Part shown: positions 51,291 through 61,220 of the stretch, in pieces | Layout of the letters: each line of letters begins with the position of its first letter | How positions within the stretch are numbered: the stretch's first letter is position 1 | Assembly: GCA_045579745.1 (NCBI GenBank) | Contig: JAZNMQ010000046.1 | Span: 1 to 64,000 of the forward strand | DNA: 64,000 nt | Reading direction: 5' to 3' | From: Flemingiibacterium sp045579745 | Lineage (GTDB): Bacteria; Bacillota; Clostridia; Oscillospirales; CAG-272 | Program-made: the position numbers and the translations under genes | Notes under the pieces: model-generated | What the model saw: only the letters and a program-made list of their open reading frames with translations | What the model was told of the DNA's origin: nothing | Database searches by the model: none

Positions 51291-52004
51291 ATGGGAAACT
51301 TTCCTCTTTCTCCTAATGATTTTGAGGATAAAATAGGTTATCATTACAAAAACATACAATTACTTGTTGATGCTCTGACGCATTCGTCCTATGCCAACGA
51401 AATGAAGGCAAAGGGCGACGATGTCGTTTTTAATGAGCGCCTTGAATTTCTTGGAGATTCGGTGCTGTCTATAATTGTCAGTGATTATCTTTACCGCCAT
51501 TATTCCGACCTGCCGGAGGGAGATTTAACGCGCATCAGAGCGAGCGCTGTATGCGAAAAAACGCTCGGCAAGCTTGCACTTGAACTCGAGCTTGGAAACT
51601 ATATGCGTCTTGGCCGCGGAGAAGAAATGACAAACGGCAGAAAGCGCATTTCGATTTTAGCCGACGCATTTGAAGCACTTCTTGCATCCATCTATATAGA
51701 TTCGGGCTCGCGTAGTGCAGTCGAAGCGTTTCTTATGCCGCGTGTTATACCCGAAATCAAGCAGTTTGTAGAAAACGGCAAGAATAAGGACCACAAGACA
51801 TTGCTGCAGCAGATAGTTCAGCAAGAACACGGAGAACGGCTCGAGTATGTTCTCGTAGGAGAGAGCGGTCCCGACCATGCAAAGGTCTTTGAGGTTGAAG
51901 CCAGACTTAACAGTAATGTAATAGGTCACGGCAAGGGAAAAACAAAACGCGAGGCTGAACAGATGGCGGCTAAGGAAGCGCTTGTGCTGTTTGGAGATAA
52001 ATGA
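51291..52004 (+). CDS. rnc: ribonuclease III
   Basis: A 237-residue double-strand RNA endonuclease for rRNA and mRNA processing. RNase III signature ERLEFLGDSV (49-58) with Glu52 and Asp56, and the second acidic pair Asp125 and Glu128 in LADAFEAL. The C-terminal dsRBD (about 160-235) has GHGKGKTKREAEQMAAKEAL. SD CGGAGGTC. It overlaps the radical-SAM gene by 4 bases (ATGA). Confidence 0.97.
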   Translation: MGNFPLSPNDFEDKIGYHYKNIQLLVDALTHSSYANEMKAKGDDVVFNERLEFLGDSVLSIIVSDYLYRHYSDLPEGDLTRIRASAVCEKTLGKLALELELGNYMRLGRGEEMTNGRKRISILADAFEALLASIYIDSGSRSAVEAFLMPRVIPEIKQFVENGKNKDHKTLLQQIVQQEHGERLEYVLVGESGPDHAKVFEVEARLNSNVIGHGKGKTKREAEQMAAKEALVLFGDK

Positions 52005-53029
52005 AGCGGCATATAAACATTCCGATTTTCATACCGCATCTTGGTTGCCCGAATGCATGCGTATTCTGCAATCAGCGGCGTATTTCGGGAAAGATGAGCT
52101 TTGATGTTTTAGCAGTAGATGAGGAACTAAAAAAAGCCACAAAGACGATTGATTATCAGAACAGCGAGGTCGAGATAGCTTTTTTCGGCGGAAGCTTTAC
52201 GGGGATAGACCGAGAGCAGATGATATATTTGCTCGGGCTTGCAAAAAAATACATCGACCTTGGCAAAGCGCAGTCTGTGCGTATTTCAACCCGTCCTGAT
52301 TATATTGATGAGGAGATACTTGACATCCTCGAAGAATACTGCGTGACGGATATTGAGCTTGGGCTGCAGAGCTTTGATGAGCAGGTGCTTTTAGCTTCAA
52401 AGCGAGGTCACAGCGCGGAGAGAGCTAGACAAGCCTGCAGAATGATAAAAGCGCGCGGATTCAATCTCGTAGGACAGATGATGCTCGGTCTTCCGAGCTC
52501 AACTCTCGAATCCGAGCTGATGACGGCGCGGGAAATTGCTGCTCTTGAATGCGATGCGGCGAGAATTTATCCGACTGTTGTACTTTGCGAAACGGAGCTT
52601 GCCGAAATGCTTAATGACGGCGTGTATACACCGCTTGAAATGGACGACGCGATACGACGCGCAAAGGAAGTGCTTGAGGTGTTCGTTTCGGCGAGGGTTC
52701 CCGTAATACGGCTTGGACTTCACGCGGCTGAGAATATGTCTGACCCGGATATTGTTGAGGGTGGAGCGTATCACAGCGCGCTCGGAGAGCTTGTCTATTC
52801 GGAGCTTTACTATAGCCGTATTTGCAAATATATCGAAGAGCACAATATGCGCGAAAAGCTTGTCGGAAAAGAGCTGACAATTTATGCTCCATGCGGTGAA
52901 ACTTCAAAGGTATCGGGGCAAAAGCGTGCTAATAAACTGCGTATTCAAAATGAATATAATGTAAAAAAAATCAAAATCATTGAAAAATCAGATTTGATTT
53001 GGTATAATATTATTTTAGAGATAAATTAA
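52001..53029 (+). CDS. Elp3-like radical SAM protein
   Basis: A 342-residue radical-SAM enzyme. The 4Fe-4S motif is in LGCPNACVFCNQ (Cys-x3-Cys-x2-Cys), followed by AFFGGSFTGI and LGLQSFDEQVL. It matches the Elp3/coproporphyrinogen-oxidase-like group but lacks the acetyltransferase domain of Elp3. In Clostridia this gene type often sits between rnc and smc; its reaction is not established. A promoter for smc is embedded in its last 50 bases. Confidence 0.85.
   Translation: MKRHINIPIFIPHLGCPNACVFCNQRRISGKMSFDVLAVDEELKKATKTIDYQNSEVEIAFFGGSFTGIDREQMIYLLGLAKKYIDLGKAQSVRISTRPDYIDEEILDILEEYCVTDIELGLQSFDEQVLLASKRGHSAERARQACRMIKARGFNLVGQMMLGLPSSTLESELMTAREIAALECDAARIYPTVVLCETELAEMLNDGVYTPLEMDDAIRRAKEVLEVFVSARVPVIRLGLHAAENMSDPDIVEGGAYHSALGELVYSELYYSRICKYIEEHNMREKLVGKELTIYAPCGETSKVSGQKRANKLRIQNEYNVKKIKIIEKSDLIWYNIILEIN
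52980..53008 (+). promoter_or_regulatory. internal promoter for smc-ftsY
   Basis: TTGAAA (52980-52985) and TATAAT (53003-53008) with a 17-bp spacer, within the 3' end of the preceding coding region. Confidence 0.72.
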
Positions 53030-53057
53030 TTAAACGTGTACGAGGAGGGATTAAACA

Positions 53058-56000
53058 ATGTATTTGAAATCGCTTGAATTGTTCGGATTCAAGTCTTTTC
53101 CCGATCGCACCGTTTTAAATTTTGACCAAGGAGCGACAGTCGTTGTCGGGCCTAACGGAAGCGGTAAATCCAATATCTCCGATGCTATGCGCTGGGTGCT
53201 TGGCGAGGTTTCCTCAAGGCAGATACGCGGCACGAAGATGGAGGATGTAATTTTCGGCGGTACCGATGAGCGCCGTCAGATGAATTTTGCCGAGGTTACG
53301 GTTACATTTGATAATTCCGACAGACAGATAGATATATCATACGACGAGGTTTCGGTAACACGTCGCTATCACCGCAAGGGCGAGAGCGAATATTTTATAA
53401 ATCGCAAGCCCGTTCGCCTGCGTGATATACACGAGCTGTTTATGAATACCGGTGTCGGACGAGAGGGATACTCAATTATCGGTCAGGGCAGAATTGCGGA
53501 AATCATCTCTCAAAAGAGCGAGGAACGCCGCTCGATTTTTGAGGAAGCCGCAGGAATTTCGAAATATCGCTACAAGAAAGAGGAAGCCGAAAATAAGCTT
53601 AAAAATGTAGACGATAACCTGACGCGTCTGAACGATATTATGTCGGAGCTTGAGGGACGTGTTGAACCGCTTGCCCGCGAATGTGAAAGAGCAAAAAAAT
53701 ATCTTGAATATTATGAAATAAAAAAGCGCGACGATGTTTCGCTTTGGATTTGGGATATGGACAAGCTTTCCGTTTCACTCAAAGAAGCGGAGGATCGTCT
53801 GACGCTTGCGAAAACCGAGCTTGATATCGTTACCGAGGCACTCGAATCGTTTGAAAATCAAAACGAGCGCGTTTTTGAAGCCTCGCAGGATTCGAAGTAT
53901 CGCTATGAACAGCTTCGAAGCAGAATCGAAGAAGCTGTAAAAGATATGCACGAGCTCGACAGCAAAATACAAATCACCGAGAACGATATATCTCACCGTG
54001 AAAAACAGCTTGCTGAAAAAACTGAGGCGAAAAAGAAATTTGCCGACAGAACCGCGCAGGTTGAGCTTCAATGCGCGCAGAGAAAGGCAGAGCTTGATGA
54101 AGCTCAAAAAAGAGCTGAGGAGCTCGCGTCTGAGCTTTGCGAAATTGAGAATGCAGGTGAAGCTGCACGGGCAGAGCGTGATGATCTGCGCGATGAGCTT
54201 GACAGACAGCTTGCTGAGATCAAGAATAGCGAGGAGCGACTGGTTGAGCTGAAAATTCGTCTTTCCGTATTGGATTCGACCGAGAAAAGCGATATCGGAA
54301 AAGCGGATTCGATTTCCGAAGAAATAAAGAAGTACAGCGAAAGCTCTGCAATGCTGACATTGCGCGCAGAAAAAGCGGAGAAAACCATCGCTGATTATAA
54401 TGCCAAGAGCGAGGAGCTTCGCAAAAAGTCTGAGCAGTTTGCTTCCTCTATTGCCACGAAGCGATTGGAAAAGCAGGAGCTTATCGACAAATCAAATGAG
54501 GTTTATCTCGAATATACCGCCAAAAAGCACCGTATTGACGCTATACGCCGAATGGAGGAGCTTTTTGAGGGATACACGCAAAGCGTTCGCTTTATAATGA
54601 GCGAATATGAAGCGGGACGAATTGAGGGCACAAGCCGAATCTCGGATCTGAGCGCGACAAGCGGAAGAATTTGGGGACCCGTTTCAAGACTTATAAGCGT
54701 TGGGGCGAGATATACCCTCGCAATCGAAACAGCACTTGGCGTTAATATTCAGAATATTGTTGTTGACGATGAAGCTACGGCAAAGGCATCGATAAATTAT
54801 CTGAAGAAAAAGAGCGCGGGCAGAGCTACATTCTATCCTATCAGCTCAATGAAGCCTCGTTACAGCCAAATTCCGGACGCTGAATGCAAGCGCTATGCAG
54901 GCTATCTCGGAACGGCTGACAGCGTGCTCGAATATGATAAACGCTTTGAGGGAATTATCCGAAATCTTCTTGGCGCAACACTCATTTTCGATAACATCGA
55001 TAACGGTGCCGAAATGGCGAAGGCTACCGGATATAAGGTCAGAGTTGTAACGCTTGACGGTCAGATAATAAATGCGGGAGGCTCGTTTACGGGCGGATCC
55101 TCGAAGAGGGATTCCGGCATGCTGACCCGCCGCACCGAAACAGACAAATTGAAAAATGACTCTGAAGCACTTGCGGCAAAGCTTGAGGAGCTAAAACGTG
55201 CACAATGCCGCTGCGATGCGGAGATTGCTTCAAAGGAAAAGGAACAGTCGATGCTCAATTCTCAGGTGTCGATGCTTATGTCGCTTATCGGAGCTGAAAC
55301 CACACAGCTTGAGGTTATCAGAAGCCAGATAAACGGCGAAAAAAATATGTCCGAATCGCTGGAGCGCGACCTCCAGACCTTAAAGGATGGAGCAGCTGAG
55401 CGTGCGGACGGTATCACAAGGCTTAAAGAGGAATCAGCACAGCTGACCTGTGAACAGGAAAAGCTCTCTGCATCCCGCGAAGCGGGAATCAACAAGCTCG
55501 GAGCACTTGAAGAAGCTCTCGAAAATTATGATATAAAGCGAAGCGAGCTTCTCGTTCGCCGTGCAGAGGTCGGCAAGGATGTCGAAAATGCAGAAAAAGC
55601 ACTCGAGGAAATGCGCAAGCGGCTTAGCGAGAGCATGGCGGAATCTGATGAAAACATTCGCCTTTGCGAAAGCTTAGCAGAGGAGAACATATCAGCTCGA
55701 CAGATGCTTGATGCGATGAATGCGGAGCTTTCCGATGCGAAAAAGCAAATTGACGAGCTCGAGAGTGAACGAGAGTCAACCTCAGTGAAAAATCTTGAAT
55801 TTGACCATAAGCTTAACACTCTGAGAGTTCAGATTCGCGATAAATCAAACCAAAAGGAAGCGTGCTTCCGCGAGCATACGGTAGCTGAAAGCCGATATAA
55901 GAGTCTTACCGATGAGCGCGAAAAGTTGGTCGAAAGACTTTGGGATGAATATGAGCTTACATATTCAGGCGCGAAGGAATGCGCTTATCCGCCTGTCACC

Positions 56001-56681
56001 GAGGAAACACACAAGAGTGTTGCGGCGGAGCTCAGCGAATATCGCTCCAAGCTGAAGGCACTCGGTGGAGTAAATCTTTCTGCGATTGATGAATATGCGG
56101 ACGTAAAGGCTCGATATGATTTCATGAAGGAACAGATTGCCGACCTTACGAGCTCGAAGGAAAATCTGCTTGAGATAATTATTAAACTCGAAACTGAAAT
56201 GCGCGAAACCTTTGTAAGCGCATTCGAGGAGATAGACCGCAACTTTAAGATCGTATTTGAGGAGCTTTTCGGCGGAGGTATTGCCGAGCTTTCGCTCACC
56301 GATCCGAGTGATGTGCTCAGCAGCGGAATTGAGATACGCGTAGCACCTCCTGGAAAAATCATCAAAAGCCTCACGCTTTTGTCAGGCGGTGAGCAGGCGT
56401 TTGTTGCTATCGCGCTGATCTTTGCAATACTTCGCGTTAATCCGACACCGTTCTGTATATTCGATGAGATCGAGGCTGCACTTGATGAGGCAAATGTTTT
56501 CCGCTTTGCCGATTATCTCGGACAGTATTCCGACAAGACACAGTTCATAATAATTACACACCGTCGCGGTACTATGGAGATTGCAGACAGAATATATGGC
56601 GTTACCATGCAGGAGCGCGGAATATCGAAGATCCTTGCACTCGATATAAACGGGGCAGAAGAAAAGATGGGAGAATTGTAA
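53058..56681 (+). CDS. smc: chromosome segregation ATPase SMC
   Basis: A 1207-residue condensin. N-terminal Walker A GPNGSGKSN (31-39), two long coiled coils (about 170-500 and 680-1020), a hinge (about 520-660, with LGVNIQNIVVDDEA), the signature LSGGEQ from Leu1108 and Walker B FCIFDEIEAALDEAN. Length is typical. SD ACGAGGAGGG. ftsY follows with a 1-base overlap (TAATG). Confidence 0.97.
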   Translation: MYLKSLELFGFKSFPDRTVLNFDQGATVVVGPNGSGKSNISDAMRWVLGEVSSRQIRGTKMEDVIFGGTDERRQMNFAEVTVTFDNSDRQIDISYDEVSVTRRYHRKGESEYFINRKPVRLRDIHELFMNTGVGREGYSIIGQGRIAEIISQKSEERRSIFEEAAGISKYRYKKEEAENKLKNVDDNLTRLNDIMSELEGRVEPLARECERAKKYLEYYEIKKRDDVSLWIWDMDKLSVSLKEAEDRLTLAKTELDIVTEALESFENQNERVFEASQDSKYRYEQLRSRIEEAVKDMHELDSKIQITENDISHREKQLAEKTEAKKKFADRTAQVELQCAQRKAELDEAQKRAEELASELCEIENAGEAARAERDDLRDELDRQLAEIKNSEERLVELKIRLSVLDSTEKSDIGKADSISEEIKKYSESSAMLTLRAEKAEKTIADYNAKSEELRKKSEQFASSIATKRLEKQELIDKSNEVYLEYTAKKHRIDAIRRMEELFEGYTQSVRFIMSEYEAGRIEGTSRISDLSATSGRIWGPVSRLISVGARYTLAIETALGVNIQNIVVDDEATAKASINYLKKKSAGRATFYPISSMKPRYSQIPDAECKRYAGYLGTADSVLEYDKRFEGIIRNLLGATLIFDNIDNGAEMAKATGYKVRVVTLDGQIINAGGSFTGGSSKRDSGMLTRRTETDKLKNDSEALAAKLEELKRAQCRCDAEIASKEKEQSMLNSQVSMLMSLIGAETTQLEVIRSQINGEKNMSESLERDLQTLKDGAAERADGITRLKEESAQLTCEQEKLSASREAGINKLGALEEALENYDIKRSELLVRRAEVGKDVENAEKALEEMRKRLSESMAESDENIRLCESLAEENISARQMLDAMNAELSDAKKQIDELESERESTSVKNLEFDHKLNTLRVQIRDKSNQKEACFREHTVAESRYKSLTDEREKLVERLWDEYELTYSGAKECAYPPVTEETHKSVAAELSEYRSKLKALGGVNLSAIDEYADVKARYDFMKEQIADLTSSKENLLEIIIKLETEMRETFVSAFEEIDRNFKIVFEELFGGGIAELSLTDPSDVLSSGIEIRVAPPGKIIKSLTLLSGGEQAFVAIALIFAILRVNPTPFCIFDEIEAALDEANVFRFADYLGQYSDKTQFIIITHRRGTMEIADRIYGVTMQERGISKILALDINGAEEKMGEL

Positions 56682-57589
56682 TGGGATTTTTTGACCGATT
56701 AAAGGAAGGTCTTGCAAAAACAAAAAACACGCTTTTTAAGCAGGTTGATACACTTTTTAAAAACTTCGTGAAGGTCGATGAGGATTTGCTTGAGGAGCTT
56801 GAGGAGCTTCTTATAATGGCAGACGTCGGAGTTGCTTCAACCGAAGCGATAATCGAACAGCTTCGCGAGCGTATCAAGAATGAGCGTATTACCGAGCCTG
56901 AGGAATGCCGAGGGGCTTTGCAGGAGATACTTGTCGATATGATAGGTGAGGGCGAGCCTCTGAAGCTCGAAACTGCGCCGAGTGTCATCCTTGTAATCGG
57001 AGTAAACGGTGTCGGAAAAACGACGTCGATTGCAAAAATTGCAAACAATTTAAAAAATAGCGGCAAGCATGTTGTGCTTGCTGCGGCAGATACATTCCGT
57101 GCGGCGGCTATAGACCAGCTTCAGGTTTGGGCTGAGAGAGTTGGTGTCGAGCTTATCAAGCACAGCGAGGGCTCTGACCCGGCGGCAGTCGTGTACGATG
57201 CAATTAATGCTGCGAAGAATCGAAGCGCAGATGTGCTTATTGTCGATACCGCAGGCAGACTTCATAACAAGAAGAATCTTATGGATGAGCTTGCGAAGAT
57301 CAATCGTGTAATAGACCGAGAGCTGCCCGCGGCTTCCCGCGAAACGCTTTTGGTGCTTGACGCAACGACAGGTCAAAATGCTGTCAGCCAGGCAAAGGAA
57401 TTCAAAAATGCTGCCGATATTACAGGCCTTGTTTTAACAAAACTTGACGGAACGGCTAAGGGAGGCATCGTTTTTTCGATAAAGAACGAGCTTGACATTC
57501 CCGTGAAGTTCATAGGCGTAGGCGAAAAAATGGACGATATGCAGAGATTCGACGCTAATGAATTTGTAAGTGCGTTGTTCGAGGTTTAA
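56681..57589 (+). CDS. ftsY: signal recognition particle receptor FtsY
   Basis: A 302-residue SRP-GTPase that docks ribosome-nascent chains to the membrane. N domain (about 1-90), G1 GVNGVGKTT (107-115), ADTFRAAAIDQL, DTAGRLHNKKN, and TKLDGTAKGG (G4/G5 region). The acidic A domain of E. coli FtsY is missing, as usual in Firmicutes. Its RNA partner is encoded at 37833-38138 in this window. Confidence 0.97.
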   Translation: MGFFDRLKEGLAKTKNTLFKQVDTLFKNFVKVDEDLLEELEELLIMADVGVASTEAIIEQLRERIKNERITEPEECRGALQEILVDMIGEGEPLKLETAPSVILVIGVNGVGKTTSIAKIANNLKNSGKHVVLAAADTFRAAAIDQLQVWAERVGVELIKHSEGSDPAAVVYDAINAAKNRSADVLIVDTAGRLHNKKNLMDELAKINRVIDRELPAASRETLLVLDATTGQNAVSQAKEFKNAADITGLVLTKLDGTAKGGIVFSIKNELDIPVKFIGVGEKMDDMQRFDANEFVSALFEV

Positions 57590-57716
57590 GTCTTAAAATA
57601 TTGTTCAGGCACGGTTTTGTGACTTTCTTAGCACTCCGTGCAAAGATCCGCTTGGCAAACCACCCATAAAATCCAGATAAGGAAGCTTTCGCCAAACGAG
57701 GGCTACGGTCATAATT
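57590..57716 (+). other. structured intergenic leader before the XTPase gene
   Basis: The 127 bases contain GCACGG / CCGTGC (57609-57641) with an inner GTG / CAC, and TTGGC / GCCAA pairing further on. No SD precedes the next start and no terminator follows ftsY. Confidence 0.4.
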
Positions 57717-58325
57717 ATGTTAAAATTGGTTCTTGCATCAAGGAATCCCAAAAAAGTCCGCGAACTTGAAACTTTACTATCGGAACTTTCGTCTAATATA
57801 CAGGTGTTAAGCCTTGATGATATCGGTTTCACAGATGAAATTGTTGAGGACGGAACGACTTTTGCCGAAAATTCGCGCATTAAAGCCCGCGTACCAGCAA
57901 GCCTCGGCTATATTGGAATCGCGGATGATTCGGGTTTGGTTGTGGATGCGCTCGATGGAGCCCCCGGTGTATATTCGGCGAGATATTCCGGTGAGAATGC
58001 AAGCGACGGCGAAAACAACAAAAAACTGCTTTTTGAAATGAAGGATGTTCCGGACGAAAAGCGGACTGCAAGATTTTGCACGGTAGTTTCATGTGTGTTC
58101 CCGAATGGCGAGGAGATGCAGTTTGAGGGAAGCTGCGAGGGCGTAATACTTCGTACTCCGGATGGGGATGGAGGATTTGGATATGACCCGCTCTTTTATT
58201 ATCCGCCGCTCAAAAAAACATTCGCGGCACTTGATGCTGAGCAAAAGAACGCAATCAGTCATCGCGGAATCGCTATGCGGAAATTTGCAGAAGCTTTCAA
58301 AAAGTATGCAGAGCTCTCAAAATAG
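57717..58325 (+). CDS. rdgB: XTP/dITP diphosphatase (non-canonical purine NTPase)
   Basis: A 202-residue HAM1/RdgB-family enzyme that hydrolyses ITP, dITP and XTP. LVLASRNPKKVRELE opens the family; GIADDSGLVVDALDGAPGVYSARY is the catalytic core and GFGYDPLF and SHRG follow. Full length. No convincing SD precedes the ATG, although family alignment supports this start. It belongs to the operon running to leuS. Confidence 0.95.
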   Translation: MLKLVLASRNPKKVRELETLLSELSSNIQVLSLDDIGFTDEIVEDGTTFAENSRIKARVPASLGYIGIADDSGLVVDALDGAPGVYSARYSGENASDGENNKKLLFEMKDVPDEKRTARFCTVVSCVFPNGEEMQFEGSCEGVILRTPDGDGGFGYDPLFYYPPLKKTFAALDAEQKNAISHRGIAMRKFAEAFKKYAELSK

Positions 58326-58385
58326 CACTCCGTTTTTCAAATAGGTTAGAAAGGTAGACTTGCTTTTGCAGGTTGAGGTAAATTA

Positions 58386-58685
58386 ATGCTAAACAGCAAA
58401 CAACGCGCATATCTTCGTTCGATGGCTGCCATGTACGATACAATCTTTCAGGTCGGAAAAGGCGGTATAACCGATAATATGTGCGAGCAGATATCAAATG
58501 CACTTGAGGCGAGAGAGCTTATAAAGCTTCGCGTGCTCGACAACTGCGATTACAATGCCAAGGAAGCGGCGAATCTTATCGCGAATGAGGTCGGCGCTGA
58601 TGTGGTGCAGGTTATAGGAACACGATTTGTATTATACCGCGAATCGGTTGACCACAAAAGGATCGATCTTTCAGTAGTTAAATGA
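58386..58685 (+). CDS. yhbY: CRM-domain RNA-binding protein YhbY
   Basis: A 99-residue protein made of a single CRM domain, with the GxxG-type loop in VGKGGIT and the C-terminal VVQVIGTRFVLYR. Homologues associate with pre-50S ribosomes. SD GTTGAGGT. It overlaps nadD by 4 bases (ATGA). Confidence 0.94.
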   Translation: MLNSKQRAYLRSMAAMYDTIFQVGKGGITDNMCEQISNALEARELIKLRVLDNCDYNAKEAANLIANEVGADVVQVIGTRFVLYRESVDHKRIDLSVVK

Positions 58686-59344
58686 TAAAGCTCGGAATTT
58701 ACGGGGGAACCTTTTCTCCGATTCACATGGGGCATGTGGTAGCGGCTCAGGCGTTTTTGCGTAATGCTTGTCTTGACAAGCTGCTCATTATGCCCACTGC
58801 AATTTCGCCGCATAAGAACGTAACTGCCGGCGTAAACGCCGAGGACAGGCTAAAAATGGTCAGGCTTGCATTTGAGGGAACCGAAGAATACAAGAGCGGC
58901 AGACTTGAGGTTTCGGATTATGAGATAATGCGAGGCGGTAAAAGCTATACGGTTTACACGCTTGAGCATTTCAGCCGACCCGATGTCATACTTCATATGC
59001 TTGTCGGAACGGACATGTTTTTAACTCTCGATAAATGGTACCGCTCAGAGGACATCTTCAGACTTGCAGAAATCGTATTGATGCGGCGAGAGATGGATTC
59101 CGACCGCTCTGAGGAAATCGAGAGAAAATGCGAAGAATACATAGAGAAGTATTCAGCAAAAATAAAAATAATACCCGAGCCGCCGATAGTAGTTTCATCT
59201 ACGGAGCTTCGTGAGTCCATAAAGAACGGATGCTCGACAGAGGGATTACTGCCGGATGGCGTTGCTGAGTTTATCTCGAAAAATAATCTATATATGCAAA
59301 GCGAAGGGGAATTATGCTTACCCGAGAACAAGAAAAGCACTTAG
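58682..59344 (+). CDS. nadD: nicotinate-nucleotide adenylyltransferase
   Basis: A 220-residue NAD-synthesis enzyme. The nucleotidyltransferase motif GGTFSPIHMGH (8-18) with the catalytic histidines, VGTDMFLTLDKWYRSEDI, and the C-terminal ATP motif VSSTELRES. It overlaps yhbY by 4 bases and yqeK by 31, so translation of the three genes is coupled. Confidence 0.96.
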   Translation: MIKLGIYGGTFSPIHMGHVVAAQAFLRNACLDKLLIMPTAISPHKNVTAGVNAEDRLKMVRLAFEGTEEYKSGRLEVSDYEIMRGGKSYTVYTLEHFSRPDVILHMLVGTDMFLTLDKWYRSEDIFRLAEIVLMRREMDSDRSEEIERKCEEYIEKYSAKIKIIPEPPIVVSSTELRESIKNGCSTEGLLPDGVAEFISKNNLYMQSEGELCLPENKKST

Positions 59345-59961
59345 CAGATCTTCGTGAGAAAATTGTACCGTATATGGGTGCAAAACGGTTGTCACATACT
59401 CTTGGCGTTGAAAGAGAGATTACGGCTCTCTCAGGCATTTATGCACCTGATGACGAGTATTTGCTTAGAGTATCTGCATTGCTTCACGATATTACAAAAA
59501 AGCTGTCACACAGTGAGCAGCTTGCACTTTGTGATGAATATGGCATAGCGTATTCATCCGAAGAAAAGCAGATGCCCAAGGTGTTTCATTCGAGAACCGC
59601 GGCAATAATAATCGAACGCGATTTTAAAGAATATGCGTATGATGATGTTATTTCCAACATCCGTTTCCATACGACGGGAAGAGCCGATATGACGATCGGG
59701 GAAATACTATTGTATCTCGCTGATTACATTGAGGATACGCGTACCTTTGAGGATTGCGTCAAGCTCAGAAGATTTTTTTATGAGGGTCTTGAGAGGGCAA
59801 ATAGTGAATCGTTGCGCAAAGCCTTGCTCGAGAACACCTTGATGCTGTCATTTGATATGACAATAAATGGACTGTTGGAGGAAGCTTCACCTATTCATGC
59901 GGATACGGTTGCGGCACGAAATTTCCTCGTCTGCCATCGCAGTCAAAACGTCCAACTTTAA
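59314..59961 (+). CDS. yqeK: YqeK-type HD hydrolase (symmetrical Ap4A hydrolase)
   Basis: A 215-residue HD-domain enzyme; members split diadenosine tetraphosphate into two ADP. Metal ligands include His28 (SHTLGVE), His58-Asp59 (LLHDITKK), the HSRTAA histidine and the later ADYIEDTR Asp. The first codons overlap the end of nadD, as in many Firmicutes. SD AAGGGGAA. Confidence 0.92.
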   Translation: MLTREQEKHLADLREKIVPYMGAKRLSHTLGVEREITALSGIYAPDDEYLLRVSALLHDITKKLSHSEQLALCDEYGIAYSSEEKQMPKVFHSRTAAIIIERDFKEYAYDDVISNIRFHTTGRADMTIGEILLYLADYIEDTRTFEDCVKLRRFFYEGLERANSESLRKALLENTLMLSFDMTINGLLEEASPIHADTVAARNFLVCHRSQNVQL

Positions 59962-59979
59962 AGAGGTAAGAACAGTCAG

Positions 59980-61203
59980 ATGAAAAATCAAAAAAGACGC
60001 CCCAAAAAGGCGAAATTTTCAATGGGGAAAATGCTGTTGATAGCAATAATGGTCCTGATTGCCGCATCGATAGTGTGTGCAGTTTCCTATCTGCGAAATC
60101 ATCGGCCCTCTGTTGATACAGATGTTCCGTTCGATATCACAACAGTAGGACCGGATACGTCGAATAACGCGGGTCCCCAGGATACAGACGCAGATGTTAC
60201 TCCGGATGAGGAGCAATATGTGCGCGACACAGATGTTGTAAACTTTTTTGTTGTCGGACGGGATAAGGAATCGTGGAATACCGACGTTATGATGATTGTC
60301 AACTTCAATATGAAGGATGGCAGCCTTGGTATACTTCAGATACCACGCGACACATATATTAATGCCGAAGACTACCATGGACGATTAAACGCGGCTCTTG
60401 CAACCTTCCGCAACAGAATACGTACCGATGATCCTAAAATATCCTCAAAAGAGCTGCTTGACTCCGGAATGGGAAAGGTTGTTGAGCTGCTTGAAAAATC
60501 AATGTGCATTCAGCTTGACGGTTATGTGCATGTCGATTTGGCAGGCTTCAAGGAAATCGTAAATGCTATTGGCGGAGTGTATATGGATGTACCCTACGAG
60601 ATGGACTACGAGGATCCGGAGCAGAATCTTTATATCCATCTCGAGCCCGGACCTCAGCTCCTTACAGGTGAAAAGGCCGAAATGTTTGTGCGCTTCCGTA
60701 GCGGATACGTTCAGGCGGATATCGGACGAATCGACGCTCAGAAGATCTTCATGACCGCGCTGTTCAAACAGCTTAAATCAAACCTTTCGATAGCAAGAAT
60801 CCCCGCGCTTGCAGGTCAGATTATAAAATATGTCACTACAGATGTTCCGCTTGAAGATGTTATCATTTATGCTAAGGAGCTTCTTGGCGTCGACATGGCA
60901 AAGGTTTCAATGATGACGCTTCACGGTACAGCTCATCAGACTCAATCGGGTGCGTGGTATTATGTTATGAATCGCGCATCAGCACTTAATATGGTAAACG
61001 AATATTTTAATGTTTACAACAAGGATATAACTGAGGAACTGTTTGACCAAGCCAGAATCTTTACAGACGAGAGCTACGCACCGTTTTCAAATATCTACTA
61101 CGCATCTCCGGATGACGATATCGTAGAGATAAAGCCCGATATTGAAACCGGTGAGCATATCAGCGACGGTGGATTGGTTATTCCCTTAAATCCTAACAAA
61201 TAA
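59980..61203 (+). CDS. LytR-CpsA-Psr (LCP) family cell-wall glycopolymer transferase
   Basis: A 407-residue type II membrane protein. Basic N-terminus, one transmembrane helix (about 17-38), then the extracytoplasmic LCP domain, with RDTYIN and GRLNAAL, the NAIGGVYMDVP segment and RFRSGYVQADIGRIDAQ. LCP enzymes attach teichoic acid or capsule polymers from lipid carriers to peptidoglycan. It sits between yqeK and rsfS, a conserved clostridial position. Confidence 0.92.
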   Translation: MKNQKRRPKKAKFSMGKMLLIAIMVLIAASIVCAVSYLRNHRPSVDTDVPFDITTVGPDTSNNAGPQDTDADVTPDEEQYVRDTDVVNFFVVGRDKESWNTDVMMIVNFNMKDGSLGILQIPRDTYINAEDYHGRLNAALATFRNRIRTDDPKISSKELLDSGMGKVVELLEKSMCIQLDGYVHVDLAGFKEIVNAIGGVYMDVPYEMDYEDPEQNLYIHLEPGPQLLTGEKAEMFVRFRSGYVQADIGRIDAQKIFMTALFKQLKSNLSIARIPALAGQIIKYVTTDVPLEDVIIYAKELLGVDMAKVSMMTLHGTAHQTQSGAWYYVMNRASALNMVNEYFNVYNKDITEELFDQARIFTDESYAPFSNIYYASPDDDIVEIKPDIETGEHISDGGLVIPLNPNK

Positions 61204-61220
61204 ATTTTGGAGAAAAATCT

